Assembly (NCBI RefSeq): GCF_014698145.1
Contig: NZ_JACJSM010000035.1
Coordinates: 1 to 50,115, forward strand
Origin: Oscillatoria sp. FACHB-1406
GTDB lineage: Bacteria; Cyanobacteriota; Cyanobacteriia; Cyanobacteriales; Spirulinaceae
DNA length: 50,115 bases
Direction of reading: 5' to 3'
The notes beneath the pieces are model-generated. The model had not been told where the DNA came from. It saw nothing but the letters and a program-made list of their open reading frames with translations, and did no database searches. Positions 25,803-34,561 of the stretch are shown here, in pieces (the first letter of the stretch is position 1; every line of letters starts with the position of its first letter). The translations under genes were made by a program, and so were the position numbers.

Positions 25803-25826
25803 AATTTTTAATTTTTAATTTTTAAT
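25803..25826. repeat. Short heptamer repeat (AATTTTT)3
   Basis: Three AATTTTT units plus AAT lie 25 bases after the WD40 stop. They resemble the other heptamer arrays in size but not in sequence, and could also act as a U-rich transcript end. Confidence 0.6.
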
Positions 25827-25908
25827 GCCCCAACTCGGTTGTACAAAAAGACCACTCGCCAGATAATTTAGTTCAGAATCGATCCAGACGTTACGACTTT
25901 CCACCGGG

Positions 25909-26745
25909 ATGCCCCTCCTTTTCAGCAACTCTCGCATTCGACTGCCGCTCGGACAGCTTTTCTGGCGCGAAATCGGTCGCAGTCCGACCACATTAGTTTT
26001 TTTACACGGTTCCAGTCGCGATAGCAGTCAGTGGATTCCCCTTCTCGAACGTTTGGGCGAGAACTATCACTGTCTGGCGGTGGATTTGCTGGGGTTTGGC
26101 GACTCGGAACGAGTTGATAGGCACTATTCCGTCCAACTGTTAGTAGAAAGTTTTGCCAGTTATTTGGAGGCACTGCGCTTAGAACGGGTTTACTTGGTCG
26201 GACATTCTTTAGGGGGCTGGGTTGCTACTCATTACGCCCTGCAACACCCCGAACGAGTCAGGGGTTTAATCCTCATTTCCCCTTCAGGAGTCTCAGTGCA
26301 AGGCGATGCTAAGCACCAAGCTTGGGAGAAGTTATTAGTCAGCCGCTTTTCTTGGCTGACGGTGTTGTTGCGATCGCTGCGCCCGCTTGCTAAATTCGGG
26401 GGGTGGAAGCCAAAAATCGATCGCGTCCTGGCCCATCGCCAAGAACTGCTTCAGTGTCCGACGACCTGCGATCTACTCTTACGCCGCTCCCAGCGAGAAA
26501 TTGAAGCGGAATACCTCGATCCCCGCTTAGAAAGGCTCAAAGTTCCTACCCTGATTCTCCAAGGGAATGATGGGAATCCTAGCGATCGCTTTCGCTCTCA
26601 AGTTTATGCCAAGCTCATTCCTAACGCTCAACTGCGTCTGCTGGCCGATACGGGCGATGACTTGTTAGCTCTAAAATGCGATCGCGCTGCTGTAGAAATT
26701 AGAGAATTTTTAGCAACAGAAGGAAAACAAAAGTTTAAAAACTAG
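25909..26745 (+). CDS. Alpha/beta hydrolase, catalytic His apparently missing
   Basis: The 278-residue protein has the hydrolase fold: oxyanion LHGSSRDS (32-39), the nucleophile elbow GHSLGG with Ser100, and a strand-acid region LILQGNDGNPSD (216-227). The position near the C-terminus where the catalytic His normally follows a Gly (TGH-type turn) reads DTGDD (247-251), with Asp250 in place of His. A single base (GAT for CAT) would account for it. Without His the enzyme may be inactive as an esterase, or use another residue. No substrate is suggested by neighbours. An alternative alignment with a different His is possible, so the loss is flagged as probable rather than certain. Confidence 0.85.
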   Translation: MPLLFSNSRIRLPLGQLFWREIGRSPTTLVFLHGSSRDSSQWIPLLERLGENYHCLAVDLLGFGDSERVDRHYSVQLLVESFASYLEALRLERVYLVGHSLGGWVATHYALQHPERVRGLILISPSGVSVQGDAKHQAWEKLLVSRFSWLTVLLRSLRPLAKFGGWKPKIDRVLAHRQELLQCPTTCDLLLRRSQREIEAEYLDPRLERLKVPTLILQGNDGNPSDRFRSQVYAKLIPNAQLRLLADTGDDLLALKCDRAAVEIREFLATEGKQKFKN

Positions 26746-27052
26746 CTCTCCGACTCAGGAAGTAACCTTTTCTTTCGGGAAATTCAAACGGCAGGTCTAA
26801 ATCGGGGAACAATAAGTTTCGAGCAGGGCGCTCTTCCTTACCTTTCCTAGTAACTCGACTGGCTTCAAGCTTCCGTCAGCGACTTAAAGGTATTGAGCAT
26901 CAATACTTATCTCTTTAAAGGGGCATCCCTCAATGCAACTGATAGGTTAAGATGCAAGCGATGAGCTAAAGCTAGATCGAAAGACACTCCAGATAAAATG
27001 GAGAAAAATCTTGCTGGATTTTGTAGGTGGCTCGAAAGCAATCTAAAAGTTT
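26746..27052. other. Intergenic region with a small hairpin
   Basis: About 300 bases without a gene. A perfect 7-bp hairpin GTATTGA-GCA-TCAATAC lies at 26890-26906. The region should hold the promoter of the sugar transferase. No ribosome-binding site is obvious before the ATG at 27053. Confidence 0.5.
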
Positions 27053-28519
27053 ATGCCCGACTCTTATCAACCCGATCGCAACTCCTTCGTTACGGCAGAA
27101 CAACACGACTTACGCGCCCCGACCGCATTTAATATCGGGCGAGGCACAGCCGCTGGCGGGCTGCGTACTCTCGCGTTCGTTGCGTTAGATAGCCTCTCTA
27201 TCTCGCTTGCTTGGTGGCTTGCTGTTATTCTTGTCGAGCGAGTTCAATGGCTTCAGAGCGTCCCGAGTTTTAGTCTGTCTCGCTTCTTGCTGCCAATCTT
27301 ACTGATTACTCAGACCATGCTGGCTGCGGCTGGACTGTACAGCGAGCGGGAAAGCCGCCGCAACATGACTCGCCTGTTTAAAAACATTACTCTAACGCAG
27401 GCAACCATTGTTGCAGTCGCCTTTCTCTACGAACCGGGCTTGTTTATCTCTCGGTCTGTTTTCTTGCTGGCTTGGATTCTTAACCTCTTGCTGATTTCGA
27501 CCGGACGCTGGATTGCGGAATCGGCAATCACGACATTGCGCCGTCGTGGAGCGGTGACTCGTCCGATCTTTTTAATCGGTACGCCGCGCGATCGCTTAAT
27601 TTCCCAAATAGCGCTCAAACTCGCTAGCAACCAAGAATTCAAAATCGTCGGTCAAGCAGATCTATCCGAAGCCTCAGAACGCCAACGTTGGACGCAAACT
27701 CTGCACGAGATTGCGGATAAAGGCGTTGGAGAAGTCTTTGTCTGTTCCTGGCAGTCCATCGAAGATCCGATGGCGCTGTATTGGAGTTTAAAAATGGCCG
27801 GCATTCACCTGCGCATCTTACCCACGGGATTGGAGATTCCCCACCAAGCCCCTAAAATTGAAACGATTGGCAGTTTATTGACGATTCAGTTTCAACCGCC
27901 TACTCTGGTGGGAGGCGATTTTTGGACGAAACGTTTATTCGACATTGTAGTAGCCAGCACAATTCTGCTCGTTGGCAGTCCTATCTATTTATTCTTAGCA
28001 CTTCTCATTAAACTTGATTCTCCAGGGCCTATTTTTTACAAACAAACTCGCGTGGGTTTGAAAGGACGACACTTCAAAGTTTGGAAGTTTCGCACGATGG
28101 TGATCAATGCCGATCGCCTTTTGAAGGAGTTGGAGGCTAGAAATGAAATTAAAGGCGGCGTTCTTTTTAAAATGAAGGACGATCCCCGCATTACCAAAGT
28201 CGGTAAGTTCTTACGTCGTTACAGTTTGGACGAACTTCCCCAAGCGATTAACGTGCTGATTGGCGATATGAGCTTAGTAGGGCCGCGCCCACTACCTTTG
28301 CGGGATGTCGAAGGTTTCGCGCCGCACCATCACGTCCGCCATAACGTTATGCCCGGAATTACGGGGCTGTGGCAAGTTTCGGGACGCTCGGATATTACGG
28401 ATTTTGAGGATGCTTTTCGCTTGGATATGACCTATATCCAAAATTGGTCTTTAGCCTCCGATTTTAAAATTCTGCTGAGAACAGTTCAAGTTGTTTTCGC
28501 CAGCAAGGGGGCCTATTAA
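27053..28519 (+). CDS. Polyprenyl glycosylphosphotransferase (sugar transferase, WcaJ-type)
   Basis: The 488-residue protein joins a four-helix membrane region (about 40-155) and a Rossmann-like middle domain (about 170-260). A fifth hydrophobic segment (DIVVASTILLVGSPIYLFLALLI) and the C-terminal bacterial sugar transferase domain follow, with KLDSPGPIFYKQTRVG, FKVWKFRTM and SLDELPQAINVLIGDMSLVGPRP. These enzymes start surface-polysaccharide repeat units by moving a sugar phosphate from an NDP-sugar onto undecaprenyl phosphate at the cytoplasmic face. It is a monocistronic gene ended by a strong palindromic terminator. It could initiate the polymer that receives the sugar made by the operon at 4602-12144, but that is inference from shared theme only. 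Confidence 0.95.
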   Translation: MPDSYQPDRNSFVTAEQHDLRAPTAFNIGRGTAAGGLRTLAFVALDSLSISLAWWLAVILVERVQWLQSVPSFSLSRFLLPILLITQTMLAAAGLYSERESRRNMTRLFKNITLTQATIVAVAFLYEPGLFISRSVFLLAWILNLLLISTGRWIAESAITTLRRRGAVTRPIFLIGTPRDRLISQIALKLASNQEFKIVGQADLSEASERQRWTQTLHEIADKGVGEVFVCSWQSIEDPMALYWSLKMAGIHLRILPTGLEIPHQAPKIETIGSLLTIQFQPPTLVGGDFWTKRLFDIVVASTILLVGSPIYLFLALLIKLDSPGPIFYKQTRVGLKGRHFKVWKFRTMVINADRLLKELEARNEIKGGVLFKMKDDPRITKVGKFLRRYSLDELPQAINVLIGDMSLVGPRPLPLRDVEGFAPHHHVRHNVMPGITGLWQVSGRSDITDFEDAFRLDMTYIQNWSLASDFKILLRTVQVVFASKGAY

Positions 28520-28554
28520 GGATTAGTTTCTGGTGAATTTTAAGTGGTGAGAGA

Positions 28555-28582
28555 AAAAACTGCGATCGCGATCGCAGTTTTT
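28555..28582. terminator. 28-bp perfect palindrome with overlapping HIP1 sites, likely terminator
   Basis: AAAAACTGCGATCG (28555-28568) is exactly the complement of the following 14 bases. The core contains two overlapping GCGATCGC octamers and the outer ends are A5 and T5. The shape fits a bidirectional intrinsic terminator for the sugar transferase gene. Confidence 0.75.
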
Positions 28583-28681
28583 GTGTGATGAAGATCGCAA
28601 ACTCTCTCGCTAAGCATCACCCGTTGTGTGGCGAAAATTTAAGATATTGTAAATATCAATAACTATCTCTTCGCACGCGCT

Positions 28682-28885
28682 ATGTTACCTGAACTTGAAT
28701 TGCTGCCAGGAGCTATACCAGAGATGCTAGTATCCATTGCCGATACCGGGCGCATTACACTGATGGATCGCTACGGCTTGATGGCAGCCTCCCTCAATGA
28801 ATCTCTTAATGAAGAAGACCGCCGCGCGGTTAATCGCATTCTCCGAGGAATTGTGAAAGGACGCATTCACATTGCAGAATTTTAG
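28682..28885 (+). CDS. Small conserved cyanobacterial protein, function unknown
   Basis: The 67-residue protein reads MLPELELLPGAIPEMLVSIA, then DTGRITLMDRYGLMAASLNE, and ends GIVKGRIHIAEF. It has two amphipathic helices (SLNESLNEEDRRAVNRILRGI) and no membrane segment. Its compact, well-formed sequence argues for a real gene of a type seen in cyanobacteria, though I know no role. A lone gene between a terminator and the convergent glutathione reductase gene. There is no clear Shine-Dalgarno, common in cyanobacteria. Confidence 0.65.
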   Translation: MLPELELLPGAIPEMLVSIADTGRITLMDRYGLMAASLNESLNEEDRRAVNRILRGIVKGRIHIAEF

Positions 28886-28942
28886 TCGCCTCGCTCCAAG
28901 TTTTTTATCTCGCGGATTGAGCCGGTTTGAACTAAGGCTTAA

Positions 28943-30286
28943 CTAACGCATCGTTACGAACTCTTCTGCTACGCTCGGGTGAATGGCAACAGTCGCATCA
29001 AAGTCTGCCTTTGTAGCCCCCATTTTGACCGCGATCGCAACGCCTTGAATAATCTCCGCTGCATGGTCTCCGACCATATGCGCCCCCAAAACGCGATCGC
29101 TCGCCGTATCGACCACTAATTTCATCATCGTCTTCTCATCCCGACCTGCAAGCGTATAGTACATCGGTCGGAACTTGGCGCGATAAACTTTCACCGCGTC
29201 GCCGAATTCCTTGCGAGCTTGGGTTTCCGTCATCCCGACCGTTGCTGCTTCAGGAGTCGTGAAAATCGCTGTCGGAACCGCATCGTAACTCATTAAGCCA
29301 TCTTTACTGCCATACAGTTTATCGGCTAAAATCCGACCTTCCTTAATTGCAACCGGCGTGAGTTCGATGCGACCGATACAATCGCCGACTGCATAAATAT
29401 TTTCCACATTGGTGCGATTGTGTTCGTCAACAACGATCGCGCCGTCCTTAACTTCCACCTTTGTCTGTTCTATCCCCAGCTTTTCCAAATTCGGCTTGCG
29501 CCCCGTAGCGGCTAAGCTGACAACATCGGTTAACACTTCTTCCGTTTCGCCCTCTAAGACCACTTTTATGCCGTTACCCGTCTCTTCGATGCGTTTTATC
29601 TCGGTTTGCGTCAAAATTCTAATCCCGCTCTCCTGCATCCCATTTTGGATGGTTTCGCGCAGGTCGTCGTCGAAGCCGCGCAAAATGCGATCGCCGCGCA
29701 ACACCTGCACCACTTCCGTCCCCAAACCGTTCATAATGCAAGCGAACTCGCAACCGATATAACCCGCACCCAGGATTACCATGCGCTTCGGTTGTTCGGG
29801 TAGAGCAAACATTTCATCAGAAGTCAGGGCGCTTTCGATTCCCGGAATGTCGGGTTTAACGGGCTTGCCCCCAACCGCGATTAAAATTTTATCGGCAGTG
29901 ACGCGGCGATCGCCAATTTCCACCGTACGATCGTCCACAAACCGCGCCAAACCCCGAAATAACTCCACCTTAGAATTATCCAGCATTCGCCCGTATACCC
30001 CGTTCAGGCGATCTACCTCTTGGTTAACCGCGACAACCATTTTCTGCCAATTCAATTGGCTTTCCACCGCGCTCCAACCGTAACCTTGCGCGTCCTCCAT
30101 TAAATGGGGAAAATGCGACGCATACACCATCAACTTTTTGGGGATACAGCCGCGATTGACACAAGTTCCGCCCAAGCGATCGTTTTCCGCAACGGCTACC
30201 TTTGCGCCGTATTCCGCCGCGCGGCGAGCGCTGGCAATGCCGCCCGAACCGCCGCCGATAACAAAGAAGTCGTAATCGTAATTCAT
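28943..30286 (-). CDS. gor: Glutathione-disulfide reductase
   Basis: The 447-residue flavoprotein opens with the FAD motif VIGGGSGG (9-16) and carries the redox disulfide in GGTCVNRGCIPKK (Cys42/Cys47). The second nucleotide motif is LGAGYIGCEFA, then VLRGDRILRGFD, where the Arg pair is typical of NADPH specificity. It ends with the dimer-interface block HPSVAEEFVTMR, whose His completes the partner active site. It reduces GSSG to GSH with NADPH in the cytoplasm. Not all cyanobacteria have this enzyme; several rely on thioredoxin systems instead. The next gene on the same strand ends 15 bases upstream of its start, so they may form an operon with coaD at its head. Confidence 0.95.
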   Translation of the reverse strand: MNYDYDFFVIGGGSGGIASARRAAEYGAKVAVAENDRLGGTCVNRGCIPKKLMVYASHFPHLMEDAQGYGWSAVESQLNWQKMVVAVNQEVDRLNGVYGRMLDNSKVELFRGLARFVDDRTVEIGDRRVTADKILIAVGGKPVKPDIPGIESALTSDEMFALPEQPKRMVILGAGYIGCEFACIMNGLGTEVVQVLRGDRILRGFDDDLRETIQNGMQESGIRILTQTEIKRIEETGNGIKVVLEGETEEVLTDVVSLAATGRKPNLEKLGIEQTKVEVKDGAIVVDEHNRTNVENIYAVGDCIGRIELTPVAIKEGRILADKLYGSKDGLMSYDAVPTAIFTTPEAATVGMTETQARKEFGDAVKVYRAKFRPMYYTLAGRDEKTMMKLVVDTASDRVLGAHMVGDHAAEIIQGVAIAVKMGATKADFDATVAIHPSVAEEFVTMR

Positions 30287-30301
30287 AGTCCTCGTTAACG
30301 T

Positions 30302-31012
30302 TTAATTTTTAGTGGATTTTCGATTGTTATTTGCTGGCGGTGGACTGTCGCCTGCCTCGGATTGAACCATCGTACCGCCCGTCGAATTGGGGCGTAACTG
30401 CTGCCTGCCGTTGTGGATAATCCGTAGCATCTCGCCGAGTTGTTGTTCGATATTGGAGAGTACCGCATCGGCATATTCGTCCGCCCCATCTTGAATATCT
30501 TCGCACTCATTCAGGGTAGTTTGCCGCAACTGCTCGATTTCCTGATGGGTGCGGGCGCGCAATTGTTCGATCTCCGCCAGGGTTGACTGCTGGATTTGCT
30601 CGCACTCCTGCTGAACTTGATGCCGAACCCGCGCCGCTTCCAACTCCGCTTGGCGCACGATGCCCAACTCATCGAGGATTTCCGCCGCCCGCTGTTGGGC
30701 CGCCGCGATGATATCTTGAGCGTATTCTTCAGCTTGCAGCAAGATTTCCTCTTTTTGCCGGACAATCTCCACCGCATCGGCAAAGGCGGAGGGTAGATTG
30801 ACTCGTACTAAATCCAACTGCTCGAGCAACTGTTCCTCATCGATGAGGGTGCGCTTCGTCAGCGGAATGTGAGGACTGTAGAGAATGATGTCCTCGAGGC
30901 GATTGAGTTCGGCTTGAATGTCTATGTTTCCGGAGCGGGGTGCGGGCGAGGGGGAGGATTGTCCGAACTCGTCGGGTTCGGGGTCGCCCCGGGAGAGTTT
31001 TTGGCGTAGCAT
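30302..31012 (-). CDS. Coiled-coil protein, DivIVA- or ATP-synthase-b-like, function unknown
   Basis: The 236-residue protein has a Pro-rich polar start, then a long coiled coil (about residues 85-195: [55 protein letters not shown]). A polar tail ([20 protein letters not shown]) ends it. There is no signal peptide or membrane segment. Such proteins are found beside coaD in cyanobacteria, and some carry DivIVA-domain annotation. A structural or cell-pole role is conceivable but unproven. Its first 91 bases overlap the end of coaD in another frame, so both are probably read from the same message, perhaps with translational coupling. Confidence 0.82.
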   Translation of the reverse strand: MLRQKLSRGDPEPDEFGQSSPSPAPRSGNIDIQAELNRLEDIILYSPHIPLTKRTLIDEEQLLEQLDLVRVNLPSAFADAVEIVRQKEEILLQAEEYAQDIIAAAQQRAAEILDELGIVRQAELEAARVRHQVQQECEQIQQSTLAEIEQLRARTHQEIEQLRQTTLNECEDIQDGADEYADAVLSNIEQQLGEMLRIIHNGRQQLRPNSTGGTMVQSEAGDSPPPANNNRKSTKN

Positions 31013-31488
31013 TGGTAGACTTCTCGGGCAACATGGGTGGGAACGAGGCGATCGAGGGGGCCGCCGAAGCGAGCAACCTCTTTGACGACGCTACTACTTA
31101 AGAAACTATACTCGTTAGAAGTCGCCAGAAAAACAGTTTCGATCGCGCCATTCAGGATTTTGTTAGTGTGAGCCATTTGCAGTTCGCCTTCAAAATCCGA
31201 CAGAACTCGCAAACCGCGCAGCAAAACTCCCGCATTGCGGGACTGAGCATATTCTACCGTTAAATCCCAGAAGCTATCGACTTCAACATTGGGTAACTTT
31301 TCGATGCAGCGACGAATTTGCTCGACGCGCCGTTCGGTGGAAAAAAGGGGCTGTTTGTTGGGGTTGCAGGAAACAGCGACAATGACGCGATCGAACAGTC
31401 TGCTACCTCGTTCGATAATATCGAGGTGGCCGAGCGTAATCGGGTCGAAACTGCCGGGATATAGCGCGATCGCGGACGAAGGAGACAA
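30922..31488 (-). CDS. coaD: Phosphopantetheine adenylyltransferase
   Basis: The 188-residue enzyme catalyses the fourth step of coenzyme A synthesis, joining ATP and 4'-phosphopantetheine to give dephospho-CoA. The nucleotidyltransferase signature [16 protein letters not shown] (10-25) includes the T/HxGH motif. [12 protein letters not shown] (94-105) and [14 protein letters not shown] (128-141, the ISSS block) are present. The catalytic core fills about 162 residues, the family norm. The remaining 26 residues form a Pro-rich extension ([20 protein letters not shown]), encoded by the stretch shared with the downstream coiled-coil gene. It heads a likely operon coaD, coiled-coil gene, gor. 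Confidence 0.95.
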   Translation of the reverse strand: MSPSSAIALYPGSFDPITLGHLDIIERGSRLFDRVIVAVSCNPNKQPLFSTERRVEQIRRCIEKLPNVEVDSFWDLTVEYAQSRNAGVLLRGLRVLSDFEGELQMAHTNKILNGAIETVFLATSNEYSFLSSSVVKEVARFGGPLDRLVPTHVAREVYQCYAKNSPGATPNPTSSDNPPPRPHPAPET

Positions 31489-31820
31489 GGTTTAAAGAGT
31501 GCGTAGGTAAAACTCAAAGCATAAATTCCCATCCACGTTAGCATATACAATCTTGAATCTTTAATGGGGCTGCTCCACAGAATTTTTTCTTTATCGCTCG
31601 CCCCAGAATTGATAAAAATCTATGCGAGGCGGCGAGGTATTCCTATAGGCTCGGAAAATACGCAGTCCAGCGCCCGCAGTCCCCTTAAACTCGCGCTGCT
31701 AGGGAACCAAAGTTTGCGATAATCTAAAGACGGATATCGATGAAAAGATAAAAAACATCGCGAGCGCAATTCATACGCGCGCTCCTCAAATTAACAAACG
31801 AGAGAGGGAACCTGCCGCTT
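31489..31820. other. Divergent intergenic region between coaD and ndhH
   Basis: About 330 bases carrying the promoters of coaD (minus) and ndhH (plus). GATAAT at 31719-31724 could be a -10 box for ndhH, and a GAGAGAGGGA tract precedes its start. No other structure stands out. Confidence 0.5.
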
Positions 31821-33005
31821 ATGGCGAAGATCGAAACCAGAACCGAGCCTATGGTTTTAAACATGGGCCCTCACCATCCCTCCATGCACGGCGTATTGCG
31901 CCTGATTGTCACCCTCGACGGGGAAGATGTCATCGACTGCGAACCCGTCATCGGCTATCTGCACCGAGGGATGGAAAAAATTGCCGAAAATCGCACCACC
32001 GTCATGTACGTTCCCTACGTGAGTCGTTGGGACTACGCAGCGGGGATGTTTAACGAAGCGATTACCGTCAATGCCCCCGAGCAACTCGCGGATATTAGCG
32101 TGCCTAAGCGCGCGCAATACATCCGCGTCATCATGCTCGAACTCAACCGCATTGCCAATCACCTCCTGTGGCTTGGCCCTTTCCTCGCCGATGTCGGCGC
32201 GCAAACCCCCTTCTTTTATATCTTCCGCGAACGGGAGATTATTTACGATTTGTGGGAAGCGGCTTCTGGGGCGCGCTTGATTAACAACAACTACTTCCGC
32301 GTCGGCGGCGTAGCGGCGGATTTGCCCTACGGTTGGCTTGACAAATGTATCGATTTCTGCAATTACTTCGACCCAAAAGTTGACGAGTACGAAAAACTGA
32401 TTACCGATAACCCCATCTTCCGCCGCCGCGTCGAAGGAGTCGGCACGATTTCGCGCGAAGATGCCATTAACTGGGGACTTTCCGGCCCGATGTTACGCGG
32501 TTCCGGGGTGAAGTGGGATTTGCGCAAAGTTGACCATTACGAATGCTACGACGATTTCGATTGGAACGTGCAGTGGGAAACCGGCGGCGACTGCTTCGCG
32601 CGCTACATCATCCGCGTGCGGGAAATGCGCGAATCGGTGAAGATTATTCGCCAAGCCTGTAAAAATATCCCCGGCGGCGCTTACGAAAACCTAGAAGCCA
32701 AACGCATGGCGGAAGGGAAAAAGTCGGAGTGGAACGGCTTCGATTATCAGTACGTTGCGAAGAAAGTTGCCCCCACGTTTAAAATTCCGGCGGGCGAACA
32801 TTACGTGCGCATGGAAAGCGGAAAAGGCGAGTTAGGAGTTTTTATTATCGGCAACGACAATCTCTTCCCTTGGCGTTTTAAGATTCGTCCGCCCGATTTC
32901 AACAACTTACAAATTCTGCCCCAGTTACTCAAGGGCGTAAAAGTTGCCGATATTATGGCAATTTTGGGCAGTATTGACGTAATTATGGGATCGGTCGATC
33001 GCTAA
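31821..33005 (+). CDS. ndhH: NAD(P)H-quinone oxidoreductase subunit H
   Basis: The 394-residue protein is the 49-kDa (NuoD-type) subunit of the cyanobacterial NDH-1 complex. It opens [69 protein letters not shown] and the final DVIMGSVDR are all family blocks. NDH-1 uses reduced ferredoxin to reduce plastoquinone in the thylakoid membrane and supports cyclic electron flow, respiration and CO2 uptake. NdhH forms part of the quinone site next to NdhK. As usual in cyanobacteria it stands apart from the ndhCKJ and ndhAIGE clusters. A hairpin with T-rich tail follows 28 bases after the stop. Confidence 0.98.
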   Translation: MAKIETRTEPMVLNMGPHHPSMHGVLRLIVTLDGEDVIDCEPVIGYLHRGMEKIAENRTTVMYVPYVSRWDYAAGMFNEAITVNAPEQLADISVPKRAQYIRVIMLELNRIANHLLWLGPFLADVGAQTPFFYIFREREIIYDLWEAASGARLINNNYFRVGGVAADLPYGWLDKCIDFCNYFDPKVDEYEKLITDNPIFRRRVEGVGTISREDAINWGLSGPMLRGSGVKWDLRKVDHYECYDDFDWNVQWETGGDCFARYIIRVREMRESVKIIRQACKNIPGGAYENLEAKRMAEGKKSEWNGFDYQYVAKKVAPTFKIPAGEHYVRMESGKGELGVFIIGNDNLFPWRFKIRPPDFNNLQILPQLLKGVKVADIMAILGSIDVIMGSVDR

Positions 33006-33032
33006 ATCGTTGCATTGCCATAATATTGTGAA

Positions 33033-33057
33033 AGGCGGGCTTTGCTCGCCTATTTTG
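33033..33057 (+). terminator. Hairpin terminator after ndhH
   Basis: AGGCGGGC (33033-33040) pairs with GCTCGCCT (33044-33051) with one mismatch around a TTT loop, then ATTTTG. The position 28 bases after the ndhH stop supports a terminator. Confidence 0.65.
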
Positions 33058-33214
33058 TTGGAATCAAGCCAATCGCAGATTTCAGGTTACGACGGTTTAT
33101 AGCGTGGGATTCAGCTAATATTAGGGAGCCATCGCGCTATTATCAAAACATTGAGCAATACCTTTCCAGTTCGCATCTTCGAGTGCAGTTTCAGTATAAT
33201 TGTTACCCGTGTAA

Positions 33215-33319
33215 TATAGCGTTTTTCATATGCGTGAGGTACAGATTTCAAAATCAAATCGGTAGGGGCGCAAGGCTTGCGCCCGTTGGATGTACCTCAT
33301 TCACGTGAAAACTGCTATA
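33215..33319. mobile_element. MITE-like element with 29-bp terminal inverted repeats
   Basis: The left end TATAGCGTTTTTCATATGCG (to 33243) matches the reverse complement of the right end (33291-33319) at 23 of 29 positions, including TATAGC and TGAGGTACA perfectly. The inside holds a perfect hairpin, GGGCGCAAG and CTTGCGCCC (33266-33274 with 33276-33284). The TATA ends would suit an IS630/Tc1-type TA target. No coding sequence is inside (105 bp). Confidence 0.7.
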
Positions 33320-33456
33320 CCAGATTGATGTGAAGCTGCATAGAGATGAAAAGTAGGGTGTGTTAGCGAAGCGTAACGCACCGTTATCCTAAAAATTTAG
33401 GAAAGTTAATTTTAGGCAAAGTCAAATCTTTTGGAAGAGCATCAACGAAGGAAGAA

Positions 33457-33480
33457 GGTGGGCAGTTGCCCACCCTACTT
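33457..33480. repeat. GTGGGC dyad repeat, first copy
   Basis: GGTGGGCA (33457-33464) and TGCCCACC (33467-33474) form a perfect 8-bp hairpin followed by CTAC. A sister copy (GGTGGGC-GCT-GCCCACCCTAC) lies at 49980-50000, so it is a dispersed repeat. Here it ends just before the convergent secreted-protein gene. Confidence 0.65.
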
Positions 33481-33488
33481 TTAGCTCA

Positions 33489-34280
33489 TTAGCGAACTGC
33501 AACAGAAATTTGTAAGCGTCCGTTGGAAATGGTAGCGTTGATACCCCCAACGCGGGAGTTAATCAACTTACTAGCGTCACTAGGGCTGATTTGGAGAGCT
33601 TGAGCGACTTGAGCACTCCCTGCACTCACTAAAAGCTGCTGGACATTCATACCATTAATGCTTTGAAGCCCACTATTGACTTGTTTATTGACTTGTCCGT
33701 TGACTTTCATTCTTGAAATAACGGCATCCACAATATCGCCATACCATTTGCTTGCCCCGCGAATATCTGTTTTCCCCGCTTCGGCAACTAATTTGCCGTT
33801 GCTGACTTTAACATTAAACCCTTGAGACAACGAACCACTGACTGAAACCCAGGGTGAATATTTCTTCTTTCCGAGTATGCTACCTAGATATTCCCGTGCT
33901 TGAACGCGCCAGTTGCCGTTAACGGTAAAGCCTCCGTTAGTAAAGGCAACCCTTAGATTACTGACATCCATTTTCTGAAAGGCTGTATCTTTGTAACTTC
34001 CTTCATTAGCCCGTAAAATGTCGTTAATTGGGCCTTCAAACAGAGACACAGGAATAGACACCTGAAGAGTATTACCATTCATACTAGCTTCAGGCTTAAA
34101 GTTCGGAAGGTTGAAGGCGACTTGCTGTGAAACAATTGCCTTATCTTTCAAACTAGAAACTTCAGAAGATGATTGTGTATTTTGGACAGTCGAAACTTTG
34201 GCAATGCTGGCAGAATAATTAATGAAGCCGAAAGAAACGGCAGTTGTTGCAGCAAGCAGTCCTAATTTTAAAGAATTCAT
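33489..34280 (-). CDS. Secreted protein of unknown function
   Basis: The product has 263 residues from the ATG at 34280, with GGAG upstream. An N-terminal signal peptide (MNSLKLGLLAATTAVSFGFI, cleavage near ASIA) implies export. The mature protein contains SMNGNTLQVSIPVSLFEGPI, FTVNGNWRVQAREYLGSILGKKKYSPWVSVSGSL and a Gln/Val/Asn-rich region (KVNGQVNKQVNSGLQSINGM). It ends with the strand-rich RVGGINATISNGRLQISVAVR. I recognise no family. The alternating pattern suggests a beta-sandwich, perhaps lipid-binding like TULIP-type secreted proteins; this is a guess. No partner gene is close by. Confidence 0.75.
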   Translation of the reverse strand: MNSLKLGLLAATTAVSFGFINYSASIAKVSTVQNTQSSSEVSSLKDKAIVSQQVAFNLPNFKPEASMNGNTLQVSIPVSLFEGPINDILRANEGSYKDTAFQKMDVSNLRVAFTNGGFTVNGNWRVQAREYLGSILGKKKYSPWVSVSGSLSQGFNVKVSNGKLVAEAGKTDIRGASKWYGDIVDAVISRMKVNGQVNKQVNSGLQSINGMNVQQLLVSAGSAQVAQALQISPSDASKLINSRVGGINATISNGRLQISVAVR

Positions 34281-34561
34281 TGCGATTAACTCCAAACAGA
34301 AGAATGAATACGAGTAAAGTGTTTGGTAGTTGCACTTAAGAGCGGCAGTTCTCAGAAAACTGCTAACTTGAAAGAGGTTCGGTTGAAACTTTTGTTAAAC
34401 CTCTACCCTGCAAAAAGCATAACTGTTTGAGAAATTAGATGGCAGTCGGATAAGAGTCAGTAAAAAGTCGGATTCCACCGAGCAAATAGTACCCTTTCGC
34501 CTCCGGAGGAATCCTGAGAAGGGCTGAAGGATGGGAAAGTCGATAAGCTGGTGGTATAAAA

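Larger units (their letters stand above)
33006..33488. other. Repeat-rich intergenic region between ndhH and the secreted protein
   Basis: About 480 bases hold the ndhH terminator, a MITE-like element (33215-33319), a GTGTGTTAGCGAAGCGTAACGCACC-type dyad written in two parts at 33357-33382, and a GGTGGGCA/TGCCCACC hairpin at 33457-33474. The open frame crossing the element is not credible as a gene. Confidence 0.75.

Noticed and set aside
33042-33308. Open frame of 88 codons after ndhH
   Set aside because: It starts in the ndhH terminator and runs through the MITE-like element; no credible protein pattern.
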